The notes under the pieces are model-generated. The model did no database searches, was not told the DNA's origin, and was given only the letters and a program-made list of their open reading frames with translations. From NCBI RefSeq assembly GCF_035984415.1, contig NZ_CP130720.1, forward strand, positions 8,680,001 to 8,744,000: a stretch of DNA of 64,000 nucleotides, given 5' to 3'. Source of the stretch: Streptomyces sp. NBC_01296. Its GTDB lineage: Bacteria > Actinomycetota > Actinomycetes > Streptomycetales > Streptomycetaceae. The position numbers were made by a program, and so were the translations under genes. Positions 17,797-25,918 of this stretch are shown one piece after another. Numbering within the stretch: position 1 is the first letter of the stretch; the number at the start of each line of letters is the position of its first letter.

Positions 17797-18069
17797 ATGC
17801 TGGAGCGCAGGCCGCGCAAGGACGGTACCGAGGTCACGTTCGTTCTGCCGCGGGAGGATCCGCCGGGGCCGGTGAGCGTGGTGGGGGACTTCAACGACTG
17901 GCAGCCCGGCGTCCACACGCTCCAGCCGCGCAAGGACGGCAAGCGGGCGGTCACGGTCGCCCTGCCCGGCGCAACGACCCAGTCCTTCCGCTACCTGGCG
18001 GCGGGCGACTACTGGTTCAACGACGAGAGCACCGACCACGACGGCCCCAACAGCCGCCTGCACACCTGA
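17797..18069 (+). CDS. Isoamylase early-set / CBM48-like protein
   Basis: A ~90-residue protein consisting only of the glycogen-recognition beta-sandwich. The diagnostic core is VSVVGDFNDWQPGVHTLQPR, followed by SFRYLAAGDYWFNDESTDHD. In larger enzymes this fold precedes glycoside hydrolase or AMPK-beta domains; stand-alone versions occur in Streptomyces. ATG 17797 has GGAG about six bases upstream; an in-frame ATG at 17785 lacks one. It may bind alpha-glucan in the cytoplasm, as no signal peptide is present. No glycogen gene lies nearby. Confidence 0.85.
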   Translation: MLERRPRKDGTEVTFVLPREDPPGPVSVVGDFNDWQPGVHTLQPRKDGKRAVTVALPGATTQSFRYLAAGDYWFNDESTDHDGPNSRLHT

Positions 18070-18188
18070 CCCCATCCGCCGCGGGCAAGCGTGGCTCTGT
18101 TCACGAGAACCGGCTCTGGCTCAAGTTCTGTGGAGTGTCACTCCCCGTGGCGCAGGGCCCTTGACGGCCGGTCGGCTGAGAGTCGTTC

Positions 18189-18668
18189 TCATGACTGGCT
18201 GTGTCCGTCGAGGCGTTCCGTGGGGCCGGCGAAGGAGAGGAAGAGTGTCCGCGTGGTGAGCAGCCAGGTGTCGTCCACCTTGCGGAAGGTGTCTTCGTAG
18301 TGCCCCACCTGAACCGGGGGCTGCGGTGGTACGAGGCCCTCGCTGTAGCCGTCGACACGGTACGTGGTGAAGTAGGTGGTGGCGGCGGCGGTGTCCGCAG
18401 AGGTCACGGTAACCAGGATGTTGGTGCATATGCGGCGTGACAGTCGGTCTGCGGGCCGGTTGCCGAAGTAGGTGCGTAGGGCGTCGTGACCCGCAATGCG
18501 GCGGTCGTCGGCGGGCCATTCCCAGGTGCCGTCCTGTGTGAAGAGGTCCGCCACCGAGCCCGGGTCCCCGAGGTCGAGCCGGTGGACGAACTCGACGATG
18601 AGCCGCTCACAAGCCCGCTCTGCGAGCAGGCGCTCCATCAGGTCAAGAGTTTCAGCATTCATGATCAA
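18189..18668 (-). CDS. NTF2-like (SnoaL_4) protein
   Basis: A 159-residue cone-fold protein: LIVEFVHRLDLGDPGSVADL.., FTQDGTWEWPADDRRIAGHD.., ATTYFTTYRVDGYSEG.., VGHYEDTFRKVDDTWLLTTR. The H-R-LD.GD...VA.LF..DG.W pattern and the GHY.D.F....  ..WL...R end are typical of SnoaL-4/scytalone-dehydratase-like proteins. These act as hydrolases, isomerases or cyclases on small hydrophobic substrates. No biosynthetic partner is adjacent, so the substrate cannot be inferred. The N-terminal M-I-M offers alternative starts two codons apart. Confidence 0.82.
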   Translation of the reverse strand: MIMNAETLDLMERLLAERACERLIVEFVHRLDLGDPGSVADLFTQDGTWEWPADDRRIAGHDALRTYFGNRPADRLSRRICTNILVTVTSADTAAATTYFTTYRVDGYSEGLVPPQPPVQVGHYEDTFRKVDDTWLLTTRTLFLSFAGPTERLDGHSQS

Positions 18669-19103
18669 CTCATATCAGGTTGCCCCTGGCTGAGGCAGCC
18701 GTCCCCGAGCTGGGCCCCGGTTGCGGGCGCATGCTCTCCAGAGCCGTGCCCGTCTGTGGCCGCCCCCTACCTGCCGATCCGTGACTCAATGTGGCCAGTT
18801 CACAGAACCGATGCTGTGGGTGATCTTCGACATGAGCGCCGTCGCGTTCCAGTAGACGCTGATCGCGCGGCGTCCCGACAGCCAGGGTGCTGGCCGAGGC
18901 CGGCACGTGAGAGCACGTTCATTGGCTACGAGTTCGGCATATCGCGCGGGGCCGCAACAGTGCGGCAGCAACGAGTCTCGACAAAATCACCAACAGCATC
19001 CAGAACCTGAGCCAGAAGCCGTTCTCGTGGACAGAGCCACAAGGGCTCGCGACGTGGTGTGTCGGGAGGGCCGCCGGGGCGGGCGTCGTCCTACGGTGCG
19101 CTC
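18669..19103. other. Gap with one unassigned minus-strand open frame
   Basis: About 435 bp. A 61-codon minus-strand frame (18786-18971) reads GRRAISVYWNATALMSKITH, then SIGSVNWPH. Its composition is less biased than that of shadow frames, but it has no recognisable family and no clear RBS. It could be the tail of a lost gene. Confidence 0.35.
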
Positions 19104-19841
19104 ATGCCCGACAAGCTCCCGGCCCGTACCCGGTCCGCTGTGCTGGCCCGGCTGCGCACGGGTGAGGCCGTCCAGGCGGCGGCGGAAGAACTGGGGGTGC
19201 CGGTCCGGGAGGTGTTCCGCGCGGCACGCACCGATGCGGGACTGGCACTCGCGCTGGCCGGCGTGGACCCGGACAGTGTCGAGGCGGTGGGCATCGTCGG
19301 CCGCGCGGACTACCTGCGGCTCCTGGCCCTGGGCGCTTCAGCCAGCCTGGCTTCCCAAATCCTGTTCGACGGCGGCGGGCAGGCCAACACCTGGCGCAGC
19401 GATCAGCCGGCGTTCGCCGCCGCGTGCGACGCGGTGACCGATGCGACCGTGAAGCGGGCGGAGCGCCGGCCCTCTCGCTTCACGCCGGAGCGCCGCCGCC
19501 AGTTCCTCGAGCATCTGCGTGCCGGGATGGCGACGACGAAGGCCGCGGCGGAGGTCGGCATCACGAACGCGGCGGTCTACCAGCGCCGCCGCCGCGATCC
19601 CGGGTTCGCCGCGGCCATGGACCGGGCCACCGCCACCCGCAGCACCCCGGAACCCGTCGGCGCCGCCACTGACGCCCAGTGGACCGCCTTCTACGAGCAT
19701 CTCGCCGTCCATGGGGTGCTCCGGCAGGCGGCCCTCGCGGCGGGCCTCCGGCCCGAGACGGTCTATGACCGGCGCAGATCAGACACCGACTTCGCGAAGC
19801 AGACCGACCACCTGCGCCTTCGCGACGAGCCGACGCCGTAG
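19104..19841 (+). CDS. DNA-binding protein with repeated helix-turn-helix units
   Basis: A protein of about 245 residues built of repeated HTH-like blocks: GEAVQAAAEELGVPVREVFR; GMATTKAAAEVGITNAAVYQ, then RRRRDPGFAAAM; GVLRQAALAAGLRPETVYDR, then RRSDTDFAK. Each follows the same 'R.G....AA...G.....V..RR..D..FA' logic as phage terminase small subunits and Streptomyces homeodomain-like proteins. ATG 19104 begins the protein-like part. A third-repeat fragment is duplicated at 16240-16308. The role is probably DNA binding for a mobile element (inference). Confidence 0.7.
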   Translation: MPDKLPARTRSAVLARLRTGEAVQAAAEELGVPVREVFRAARTDAGLALALAGVDPDSVEAVGIVGRADYLRLLALGASASLASQILFDGGGQANTWRSDQPAFAAACDAVTDATVKRAERRPSRFTPERRRQFLEHLRAGMATTKAAAEVGITNAAVYQRRRRDPGFAAAMDRATATRSTPEPVGAATDAQWTAFYEHLAVHGVLRQAALAAGLRPETVYDRRRSDTDFAKQTDHLRLRDEPTP

Positions 19842-19869
19842 ACGAACACGGTCTGGTGCCGGGGGAGGA

Positions 19870-20040
19870 TCAGGCGAGGCGTGAGCCGATCCGGAACCGC
19901 ATCTTGCCTGCGGCCCGGCGGATGTCCTCGCTCTGGTCGGTGTCATCGAGGAGTTTGGGGAGCACCATCAACGCCCGTGCTTCGTCTTCGCTGATGAGTT
20001 TCAGGCTGGGTTCGGTGACGCCGTCGAGGAGGGTGTCCAA
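19870..20040 (-). CDS. Small hypothetical protein or C-terminal fragment
   Basis: The minus strand encodes 56 residues from TTG 20040: MDTLLDGVTEPSLKLISEDE, then ARALMVLPKLLDDTDQSEDI, then RRAAGKMRFRIGSRLA. The sequence is clearly protein-like. An ATG at 20060-20062 in another frame reads MDETLDPL before the match, so one indel may have broken a slightly longer N-terminus. It is too short for the usual frame listing. Function unknown. Confidence 0.5.
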   Translation of the reverse strand: MDTLLDGVTEPSLKLISEDEARALMVLPKLLDDTDQSEDIRRAAGKMRFRIGSRLA

Positions 20041-20180
20041 GCGGGTCTAGCGTCTCGTCCATGGCGGGGACAACGCTGCACAGTCCCGGACGTCACCTCG
20101 GGCGGCACCCCGGGCAGACTGCCGAGACCGGCTTGCGGCCGAGGATTACGCCGTCGCTGCGGGCGCGGCGCGCTCTCCGG

Positions 20181-20511
20181 TCACTCGAGCACGCCGAGGG
20201 CGACGTCGGGCCGGCACTGCGGGCAGGCGGGCGCACCTCGGCCAGCGCCCGGCGTGCCTCGTCCATGCCCAGGGCCGTGCAGCGCTTTCGTGCGTCCCAG
20301 CAGTCCCCGGCGTGGACGCGGACCGGCAGCCGCCCGCTCCGATGCTCCGCTCGATCAGCCAGGCGGGCGGCTCGGGCAGCGGCTGCCGCTGTGCGGCGAG
20401 GGCCTCGCGCTCTTCCGCCGTGTTCAGTACCCGCTGGGCGCGGCCGAGCTCGCCGCGCAGGTAGGTCACCACGGTGCGCAGGCGCGGCAGGTCAGGCGGG
20501 AGCTCGGACAC
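20181..20511 (-). pseudogene. DUF6233 family protein, frameshifted
   Basis: The N-terminus is textbook for this Streptomyces-specific family: MSELPPDLPRLRTVVTYLRG, then ELGRAQRVLNTAEEREAL..PAWLIERSIG. The continuation is found in the next frame (RLPVRVHAGDCWDARKRCTA, then LGMDEARRALAEVR). The end returns in a third frame (ACPQCRPDVALGVLE, stop at 20181-20183). Two small indels therefore inactivate it, unless they are assembly errors. The Cys pairs (DCW..KRC, CPQC) suggest metal binding in intact relatives. Confidence 0.75.
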
Positions 20512-20650
20512 CGCTCAGCCCCCGGGCAGCCTCGGCCTCACCGGCTCGCCCAAGGCGACGGGCCTCGCCGGCAACCCCTGTAACCGAGGCCTTCTCCGGT
20601 TTCCGCGGGGTATTTTGGGTGCATCCCGGGGGCTCCGCCGCGCCGGTCGC

Positions 20651-21598
20651 TCAGCGGCCGAAGGCTCTTCGGTACGCACCGGGCGTCGTGCCCAGCATGG
20701 TCCGGAAGCGGCGCCGCAGGTTGACGGCGGAGGACAGGCCGACCCGGATCGCAATGGCTTCGACTGGCAGCTCCGTCTGCTCCAGCAGAACCCGGGCGAC
20801 GCCAAGGCGCTGGGTGAGCAGCCACTTGCCGGGGCTGTGCCCGAGCTGTTCGGCGAATCGCCGGGCGAGCGTGCGGCTCGACACTCCCGCCTGCTCGGAG
20901 AGGCGGCTCACGGTCAGCTCGGTGTCGAGCCGGGACAGGGCCCACTCCAGCAGTGGCGCGAGTGACTCGTCGGTCCTGCTGGCTACAGGCTGGGTGGCGT
21001 ACTGGAGCTGGCCACCCTCCCGGTGCGGGGGCAGCACCATGCTCCGGGCGACCTGGGCCGCGTAGGCGGCGCCGTGGTCGCGGCGTACCAGGTGCAGGGC
21101 CAGGTCGATGCCCGCTCCGGACCCGGCGCTGGTGGCCACGTCGCCATGGTCGACGTACAGCACGTCCGCGTCGACCTCCACCCGCGGAAACGCGGCAGCG
21201 AACTGCTCCGCCCGCCGCCAGTGCGTTGTCGCCCGGCGCCCGTCCAGCAACCCGGCCTGCGCCAGCACGAATGCCCCCGTGCAGATGGATACCACCCGCG
21301 CCCCGCGCCGGTGCGCCGCGCACAGGGCGCTCAGGACGTGCGGTGACACGGCCGCCCCCGTCGGCTGCCAGCCCGGAACGACGATGGTGTCCGCGTCCGT
21401 CAGTGCGTCCAGCCCTGCCTCGACGTACATTGCGGGCCCCGTCGTGGCCGGGAGTGACCCGGGATGCTCGGCGCAGACCGTGAAGTCGTAGTGCACCGGC
21501 AGATCCGGCCGCACGGATCCGAACACCTCAGCGGCACAGGCGAGTTCAAACGGTGACTGCGGCGCGTTCAGCAGCGCGACCACATGATGACGGCTCAT
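20651..21598 (-). CDS. GlxA family AraC-type regulator (DJ-1/PfpI plus HTH)
   Basis: About 315 residues in two domains. The N-terminal DJ-1/PfpI-like amidotransferase fold contains RGARVVSICTGAFVLAQAGL, with the nucleophile-elbow cysteine in SICTGA. The C-terminal AraC domain has two helix-turn-helices: VSRLSEQAGVSSRTLARRFA and LPVEAIAIRVGLSSAVNLRR. Start MSRHHVVALLNA at 21598 is chosen; the upstream in-frame part overlaps the promoter region. It is divergent from a cupin gene 72 bp away. By analogy it probably activates or represses that cupin in response to a small metabolite. Confidence 0.92.
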   Translation of the reverse strand: MSRHHVVALLNAPQSPFELACAAEVFGSVRPDLPVHYDFTVCAEHPGSLPATTGPAMYVEAGLDALTDADTIVVPGWQPTGAAVSPHVLSALCAAHRRGARVVSICTGAFVLAQAGLLDGRRATTHWRRAEQFAAAFPRVEVDADVLYVDHGDVATSAGSGAGIDLALHLVRRDHGAAYAAQVARSMVLPPHREGGQLQYATQPVASRTDESLAPLLEWALSRLDTELTVSRLSEQAGVSSRTLARRFAEQLGHSPGKWLLTQRLGVARVLLEQTELPVEAIAIRVGLSSAVNLRRRFRTMLGTTPGAYRRAFGR

Positions 21599-22407
21599 GG
21601 CAGGAAAATACCTGATGATGTCTTTCCAGACTCTCGGCCCGGGTACCCGCTCCGCGCGATCGTGGGCGCATGAGCGAAACAACGCCTACAGGCCCGTTGA
21701 AGAACACCGTCCACATCGACGACATCGAGCCGGGAGAAGTCGCCCCCGGCATCGTCCGGCGCAGGCTCCCGGCGACCGAGTTCGCCAGCGGCTGGCTGAT
21801 CGACTTCGCCCCGGGCACCCAGTGGCCCGATGTCGACGTCCACGACAGCGAGGAGCGGTACTACGTCCTGAGCGGCGAGGTGATCGAGGGAGAGGAACGC
21901 CATGGCCCGGGCACCTACGTGGTGTTCGCCCCGGGCAGCCGCCACCGCCCCCGCACGGAGACAGGCGCACGGATGCTGGGGGTTACGGTGCGGGCACACT
22001 GATCGCAGCTCGTCGTCCTTGGCCTTCACGACACCATGGGCCGGCTGGTCGGGCGTCGGTTCGATGTGCAGGTCGGCTGTGAGGTGGTTGACCAGCATGT
22101 ATCCCCAGCCGCCGGTTCCGTCGGTGTGAGGGTGTCGGGGCTGGGGCGGGTGGGGACTGGTGTCAGTGACACGAATGTCGATGGAGTCGCTGCGCAGGGC
22201 CAGATGAAGGGTGCAGGGCCCGCTGGTGTGGCGGATGGCGTTGCTGACCAGCTCGCTCACCACCAGCAGTACCAGGTCTGAGGCGGCCGGTTCAGCGGGC
22301 CATCGGGTCCGGGCGGCCTGGTCGAGGAAGGTGCGGGTTGCTTCCCGGGCCGAAGCTGTGGCTTGGCTGACAGGGGGCAAGTCTTGATCCAGTACAGGTG
22401 AGGCCAT
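21595..22407 (-). CDS. ATP-binding anti-sigma-type protein (HATPase_c_2), aberrant C-terminus
   Basis: The start at 22407 (MASPVLDQDLPPV) has GGAGAGGAGA upstream. The first ~135 residues form an RsbW-like GHKL ATPase: SDLVLLVVSELVSNAIRHTS (N-box), IDIRVTDTSP.., GTGGWGYMLVNHLTADLHIE. The frame then fails to stop. It continues about 135 more residues exactly antisense to the cupin gene (21670-22002), giving sequence with no family character and ending three bases inside the start of the GlxA-type gene. The native protein should end near 22000, so a stop has probably been lost. It would act as a kinase-like partner of STAS and SpoIIE proteins. Confidence 0.65.
   Translation of the reverse strand: MASPVLDQDLPPVSQATASAREATRTFLDQAARTRWPAEPAASDLVLLVVSELVSNAIRHTSGPCTLHLALRSDSIDIRVTDTSPHPPQPRHPHTDGTGGWGYMLVNHLTADLHIEPTPDQPAHGVVKAKDDELRSVCPHRNPQHPCACLRAGAVAAARGEHHVGARAMAFLSLDHLAAQDVVPLLAVVDVDIGPLGARGEVDQPAAGELGRREPAPDDAGGDFSRLDVVDVDGVLQRACRRCFAHAPTIARSGYPGRESGKTSSGIFLP
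21670..22002 (+). CDS. Cupin domain protein
   Basis: A 110-residue single-domain cupin. The first cupin box region is DVDVHDSEERYYVLSGEVIE and the second is HGPGTYVVFAPGSRHRPRTE. The metal-ligand pattern (H.....E.YYVL.G...., then PG..H.P) is mostly retained. It is divergent from the GlxA-type AraC regulator, with 71 bp between them, a frequent arrangement in which the regulator controls the cupin. The opposite strand carries the aberrant tail of the HATPase gene. Ligand unknown; possibly a dioxygenase-like or sensing role. Confidence 0.85.
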   Translation: MSETTPTGPLKNTVHIDDIEPGEVAPGIVRRRLPATEFASGWLIDFAPGTQWPDVDVHDSEERYYVLSGEVIEGEERHGPGTYVVFAPGSRHRPRTETGARMLGVTVRAH

Positions 22408-22734
22408 GGCTTCTCCTCTCCCGAGGCGTTCTGCGTGTGTAGTGCGCCTGCCCCCGTCCCGGCGTACAGAAGCACCCGGCCGGTGAGGAACGGAAACATC
22501 TGCGGCTGCGACGGCCCCGCCCACCGGGAGGCGGCGGAGTCGGTACACGCCGCCCGTCATCATCGCTCTAACGCGCTCGCCGCCCCTGGACACGCCCCCC
22601 GATCCAGTGAACGCCAGGCCTGCTGGCAGGCGTGAGGCAGCCGAGGGCCCTGTCCTCCGCCGGACAAGCCAGCTCCAGCACGTACGGCACCCGCCCAGCG
22701 ACCGTCGCGAGGCGGGTGCGGTGTGGGTGCAAGC
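22408..22734. other. Gap holding the cspA terminator
   Basis: About 325 bp with no gene. At 22687-22719 the arms GCACCCGCC and GGCGGGTGC flank a loop that itself can pair (GCGA..TCGC). This hairpin lies 15 bp past the minus-strand cold-shock gene and is its likely terminator. Confidence 0.6.
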
Positions 22735-22938
22735 TCAGGCGGGGGTGATGTTCTCTGCCTGGGGGCCCTTCTGGCCCTGGGTGACGTCGAAGTTCACCTT
22801 CTGGCCTTCCTGGAGCTCACGGAAGCCTGAGCTGGCGATGTTGGAGTAGTGAGCGAAGACGTCGGGGCCGCCGCCGTCCTGCTCGATGAAGCCGAAGCCC
22901 TTTTCCGCGTTGAACCACTTGACGGTTCCGCTGGCCAT
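22735..22938 (-). CDS. Cold-shock protein (CspA family)
   Basis: A 67-residue nucleic acid chaperone. RNP1 is KGFGFIEQ and RNP2 is DVFAHYSNI, within the OB fold beginning MASGTVKWFNAEKGFGFI and ending GPQAENITPA. The start ATG 22938 is preferred over an ATG four codons upstream, since GGAGGG lies seven bases before it. It binds single-stranded RNA/DNA in the cytoplasm, melting mRNA structures. The length is exactly that of actinobacterial SC7.0-like CSPs. Monocistronic, with a terminator hairpin after it. Confidence 0.97.
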   Translation of the reverse strand: MASGTVKWFNAEKGFGFIEQDGGGPDVFAHYSNIASSGFRELQEGQKVNFDVTQGQKGPQAENITPA

Positions 22939-23433
22939 TTTGCCCTCCAAGGGGACTGGGAGTCGGTTCCCGCACCGTGCGGGAACCGGAGGTGATCGCC
23001 TTGGTCCTCAGAGACTCTGAACAGCAGAAACGCCCGTCCGCACGCTCACGGGCGACCGGTACTTCGGAACCATGACAGCTGGCCCTGACGGTACACCCGT
23101 AGTGCGACCCGGATCGCGGGAACGCTCAGGCGAGGAGGAGCCTGAGTTCCCCCGTTCAGCAGTGCGACGTGCCGGCCAGGGAGCGCGCTCGCCCGGCGAG
23201 CCCTGCATGTGCTCCGGCGCCGCACGCCGGAACTGTCTCAGTGGACGGCCCGGAAGCCACGAGCGGCCGTCGAGTGAGGGGTGGTGCGTGGCGGCATGAC
23301 GCGGAGGTCGCGGCTGTGCCCCGGTGGCAGACGTATCGCCCGGCATCGTCTACAGTTCCGTAGACGAAAGGGCAGCCTTACCTAACCCGAGGTCTGCCGC
23401 GGCTTTGCCGTCCCGCCATGCCTGGGAGTGCCC
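22939..23433. other. Gap: cspA 5' region and efe promoter region
   Basis: About 495 bp without a gene. A long 5' leader for cspA is expected here, as is common in the family; no cold box was confirmed. The iron box for the efe operon lies at its right end. Confidence 0.45.
23371..23390 (+). promoter_or_regulatory. Iron box (DmdR/IdeR-like) upstream of efeO
   Basis: AGCCTTACCTAACCC, in reverse GGGTTAGGTAAGGCT, matches the TTAGGTTAGGCT core bound by DtxR-family iron repressors (DmdR1 in Streptomyces). It lies about 45 bp before the efeO start, near where a promoter should be. The second half-site is imperfect. Confidence 0.65.
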
Positions 23434-24564
23434 ATGTCTTCATCCGCCCGCTCGGCGCTCCTCGCGGCCGCCTGTCTCGCGATAGTCACCGCCACCGCCA
23501 CGGGGTGTGCCCAGAAGAGCAACGGCGGCTCGGCCGGCGCCCTTCAGGTGACCGCGTCCGACAGTGCCTGCGAGGTCTCCAAGACCGATTTCCCGGCGGG
23601 CAAGGTGACCATCCAGGTGGAGAACAAGGGATCCAAGGTCACGGAGCTGTACGTGCTCTTCCCCGATGACCGCATCGTCGCCGAGCGCGAGAACATCGGC
23701 CCGGGTACCAAGGCCACCATCACCGCCGAGATAAAGGCGGGCGACTACGAGTTCGCCTGCAAGCCCGGCATGAAGGGCGACGGCATCCGCATCAAGGTCA
23801 AGGCCACCGGCAGTGGCGGCGAGAAGCGCAGCCCCGAACTGGACGCTGCTGTCTCGGCCTACCGCAGCTACGTGCTCGCGCAGGCCGAGGAGTCCCTGCC
23901 CGCGGTCAAGACGTTCACCGATGCCGTCCGCGCCGGTGACGTGGAAGCCGCGAAGCAGGCGTTCGCCTCCTCGCGGCGTGGCTGGGAGCGCACCGAGCCG
24001 GTCGCCGAGTCCTTCGGTGACATCGACCCGAAGACCGACGTCCGCGAGGACGGCTTGGAGCCCGGTCAGAACTGGACCGGCTGGCACCGGCTCGAGAAGT
24101 CCCTGTGGGCCGACAACAAGATCGGCGACGAGGAGAAGGCCCTCGCCTCGCAGCTGGACACCGACATCGCGGAGTGGCACAAGCGCGTCGGCACGGCGGA
24201 GATCACGCCCACCTCAATGGCCAACGGCGCCAAGGAACTGCTGGACGAGGTCTCCCGCAACAAGGTGGAAGACCGGTACAGCCACACCGACCTGGCTGAC
24301 TTCAAGGCTAACGTCGAGGGCGCCGAGAAGGTCTACGAGCTCCTGAAGCCCGTCACCGTGAAGAACGACCCGGAGCTGGCCAAGACCCTGGACGCCCGGT
24401 TCACCGCGATCAACGCACTGTTGGACAAGTACCGGGCGGACAAGACCGGTTACGACTTCACTGCGTACGACAAGGTCACCGAGGAGCAGCGCAAGGAGCT
24501 CTCGGACGGCGTCAACGCGCTCGCCGAACCGCTCTCCAAGCTCGCGGCGGCAGTCGCCAAGTAG
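23434..24564 (+). CDS. efeO: Iron uptake system component EfeO (lipoprotein)
   Basis: A 376-residue extracytoplasmic iron-binding protein. The signal peptide has a lipobox-like ATGC with Cys25. A cupredoxin-like domain spans ~35-130 (VTASDSACEVSKTDFPAGKV.., GDYEFACKPGM). An M75-like helical domain follows, holding the HxxE motif in NWTGWHRLEKSLW. ATG 23434 is preferred to GTG 23428 because GGGAG stands five bases before it. It is first of efeO-efeB-efeU, preceded by an iron box, and delivers iron to the EfeU permease. Confidence 0.95.
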   Translation: MSSSARSALLAAACLAIVTATATGCAQKSNGGSAGALQVTASDSACEVSKTDFPAGKVTIQVENKGSKVTELYVLFPDDRIVAERENIGPGTKATITAEIKAGDYEFACKPGMKGDGIRIKVKATGSGGEKRSPELDAAVSAYRSYVLAQAEESLPAVKTFTDAVRAGDVEAAKQAFASSRRGWERTEPVAESFGDIDPKTDVREDGLEPGQNWTGWHRLEKSLWADNKIGDEEKALASQLDTDIAEWHKRVGTAEITPTSMANGAKELLDEVSRNKVEDRYSHTDLADFKANVEGAEKVYELLKPVTVKNDPELAKTLDARFTAINALLDKYRADKTGYDFTAYDKVTEEQRKELSDGVNALAEPLSKLAAAVAK

Positions 24565-24606
24565 CCCGGGCACAGCAAGCAGACAGAAGCAGGCAGGGGA
24601 GCAGTG

Positions 24607-25896
24607 ATGTCCGAAGCGGATCCGGAGTCCGTCCAGAGCGGGAGCGTCGCGAACGCGGACATGTCCGGCAGCGGCACCTCGAGGCGGGCGCTGCTGGCCT
24701 GGGGCGGGGCCGGGCTTGCGCTCGGTGCCGCCGCGGCCGGGGGCACCGTGGCGGTCCTGCGCCGGAACGACGAACCCGCAGCCCCCGGCACCCTGGGGAT
24801 GGCGGTGCCGTTCCACGGCGAGCACCAGGCCGGTATCGCCACCCCGGTCCAGGATCGCCTGCACTTCGCGGCCTTCGACGTGAAGACGAAGGACCGCGGC
24901 GAGCTCGTCCAGCTCCTCAAGGACTGGACCGAGGCGGCCCGGCTGATGACGGCCGGCCACCCGGTCGGCGAGGGCGGCTACGGCGGCGTCCCGGAGGCCC
25001 CGCCGGACGACACCGGCGAGGCCCTGGGGTTGAAGGCCTCCCGGCTCACCCTGACCATCGGTTTCGGACCGGGGCTGTTTGCCGGAGATCGCTTCGGGCT
25101 CGACGGACGCCGCCCCGCCGCCCTCATGGACTTGGAGCAGTTCCCCGGCGACAACCTCGACGCGTCCCGCTCCGGCGGCGACCTTTGTGTCCAGGCCTGC
25201 GCCGACGACCCCCAGGTCGCGGTGCACGCGATCCGCCAGCTCGCCCGCATCGGCTTCGGCAAGGTCGCGGTGCGCTGGTCGCAGCTCGGCTTCGGCAAGA
25301 CCTCCTCGACCACCCCGGACGAGCAGACCCCGCGCAACATGATGGGCTTCAAGGACGGCACCCGGAACATCTCCGGCACCGACACCGCCGCCCTGGACAA
25401 GCACGTGTGGGTCGGCGCGGGCGACGGCAGCGACTGGCTGACCGGTGGCTCGTACCTGGTGGCGCGTCGCATCCGGATGCACATAGAGACCTGGGACCGG
25501 ACCTCCCTGCAGGAGCAGGAGGACGTCTTCGGCCGCGACAAGGGCGAGGGTGCGCCCGTCGGCAAGTCCAAGGAGCGCGACGAGCCGTTCCTGAAGGCGA
25601 TGAAGCCGCAGGCGCACGTACGCCTCGCGCACCCGGACTCCAACGACGGCGCGACGATCCTGCGCCGCGGCTACTCCTTCACCGACGGTACGGACGGCCT
25701 CGGCCGGCTCGACGCGGGGCTGTTCTTCCTCGCCTACATGCGGGACGTCCGCAAGGGCTTCGTGCCGATCCAGCGGCAGCTCGCCAAGAACGATGCGCTC
25801 AACGAATACATCCAGCACGTGGGTTCGGCCGTCTTCGCCGTCCCGCCGGGCGTCCGCGACAAGGACGACTGGTGGGGCCGGACCCTGTTCACGTGA
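24607..25896 (+). CDS. efeB: Deferrochelatase/DyP-type peroxidase EfeB
   Basis: A 429-residue haem peroxidase with a twin-arginine signal (TSRRALLAWGGAGLALGAAA, Arg26-Arg27). The dye-decolourising peroxidase fold follows, with the GxxDG distal motif (GFKDGTRN) and the proximal haem-ligand His in AHVRLAHP. It is secreted folded through Tat. In the EfeUOB system it extracts iron from haem or oxidises Fe(II) for the permease. ATG 24607 is chosen with GGGGAG upstream. It lies 42 bp after efeO in the same operon. Confidence 0.96.
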   Translation: MSEADPESVQSGSVANADMSGSGTSRRALLAWGGAGLALGAAAAGGTVAVLRRNDEPAAPGTLGMAVPFHGEHQAGIATPVQDRLHFAAFDVKTKDRGELVQLLKDWTEAARLMTAGHPVGEGGYGGVPEAPPDDTGEALGLKASRLTLTIGFGPGLFAGDRFGLDGRRPAALMDLEQFPGDNLDASRSGGDLCVQACADDPQVAVHAIRQLARIGFGKVAVRWSQLGFGKTSSTTPDEQTPRNMMGFKDGTRNISGTDTAALDKHVWVGAGDGSDWLTGGSYLVARRIRMHIETWDRTSLQEQEDVFGRDKGEGAPVGKSKERDEPFLKAMKPQAHVRLAHPDSNDGATILRRGYSFTDGTDGLGRLDAGLFFLAYMRDVRKGFVPIQRQLAKNDALNEYIQHVGSAVFAVPPGVRDKDDWWGRTLFT

Positions 25897-25918
25897 CCAC
25901 CGGAAGGAACCCCACGCC

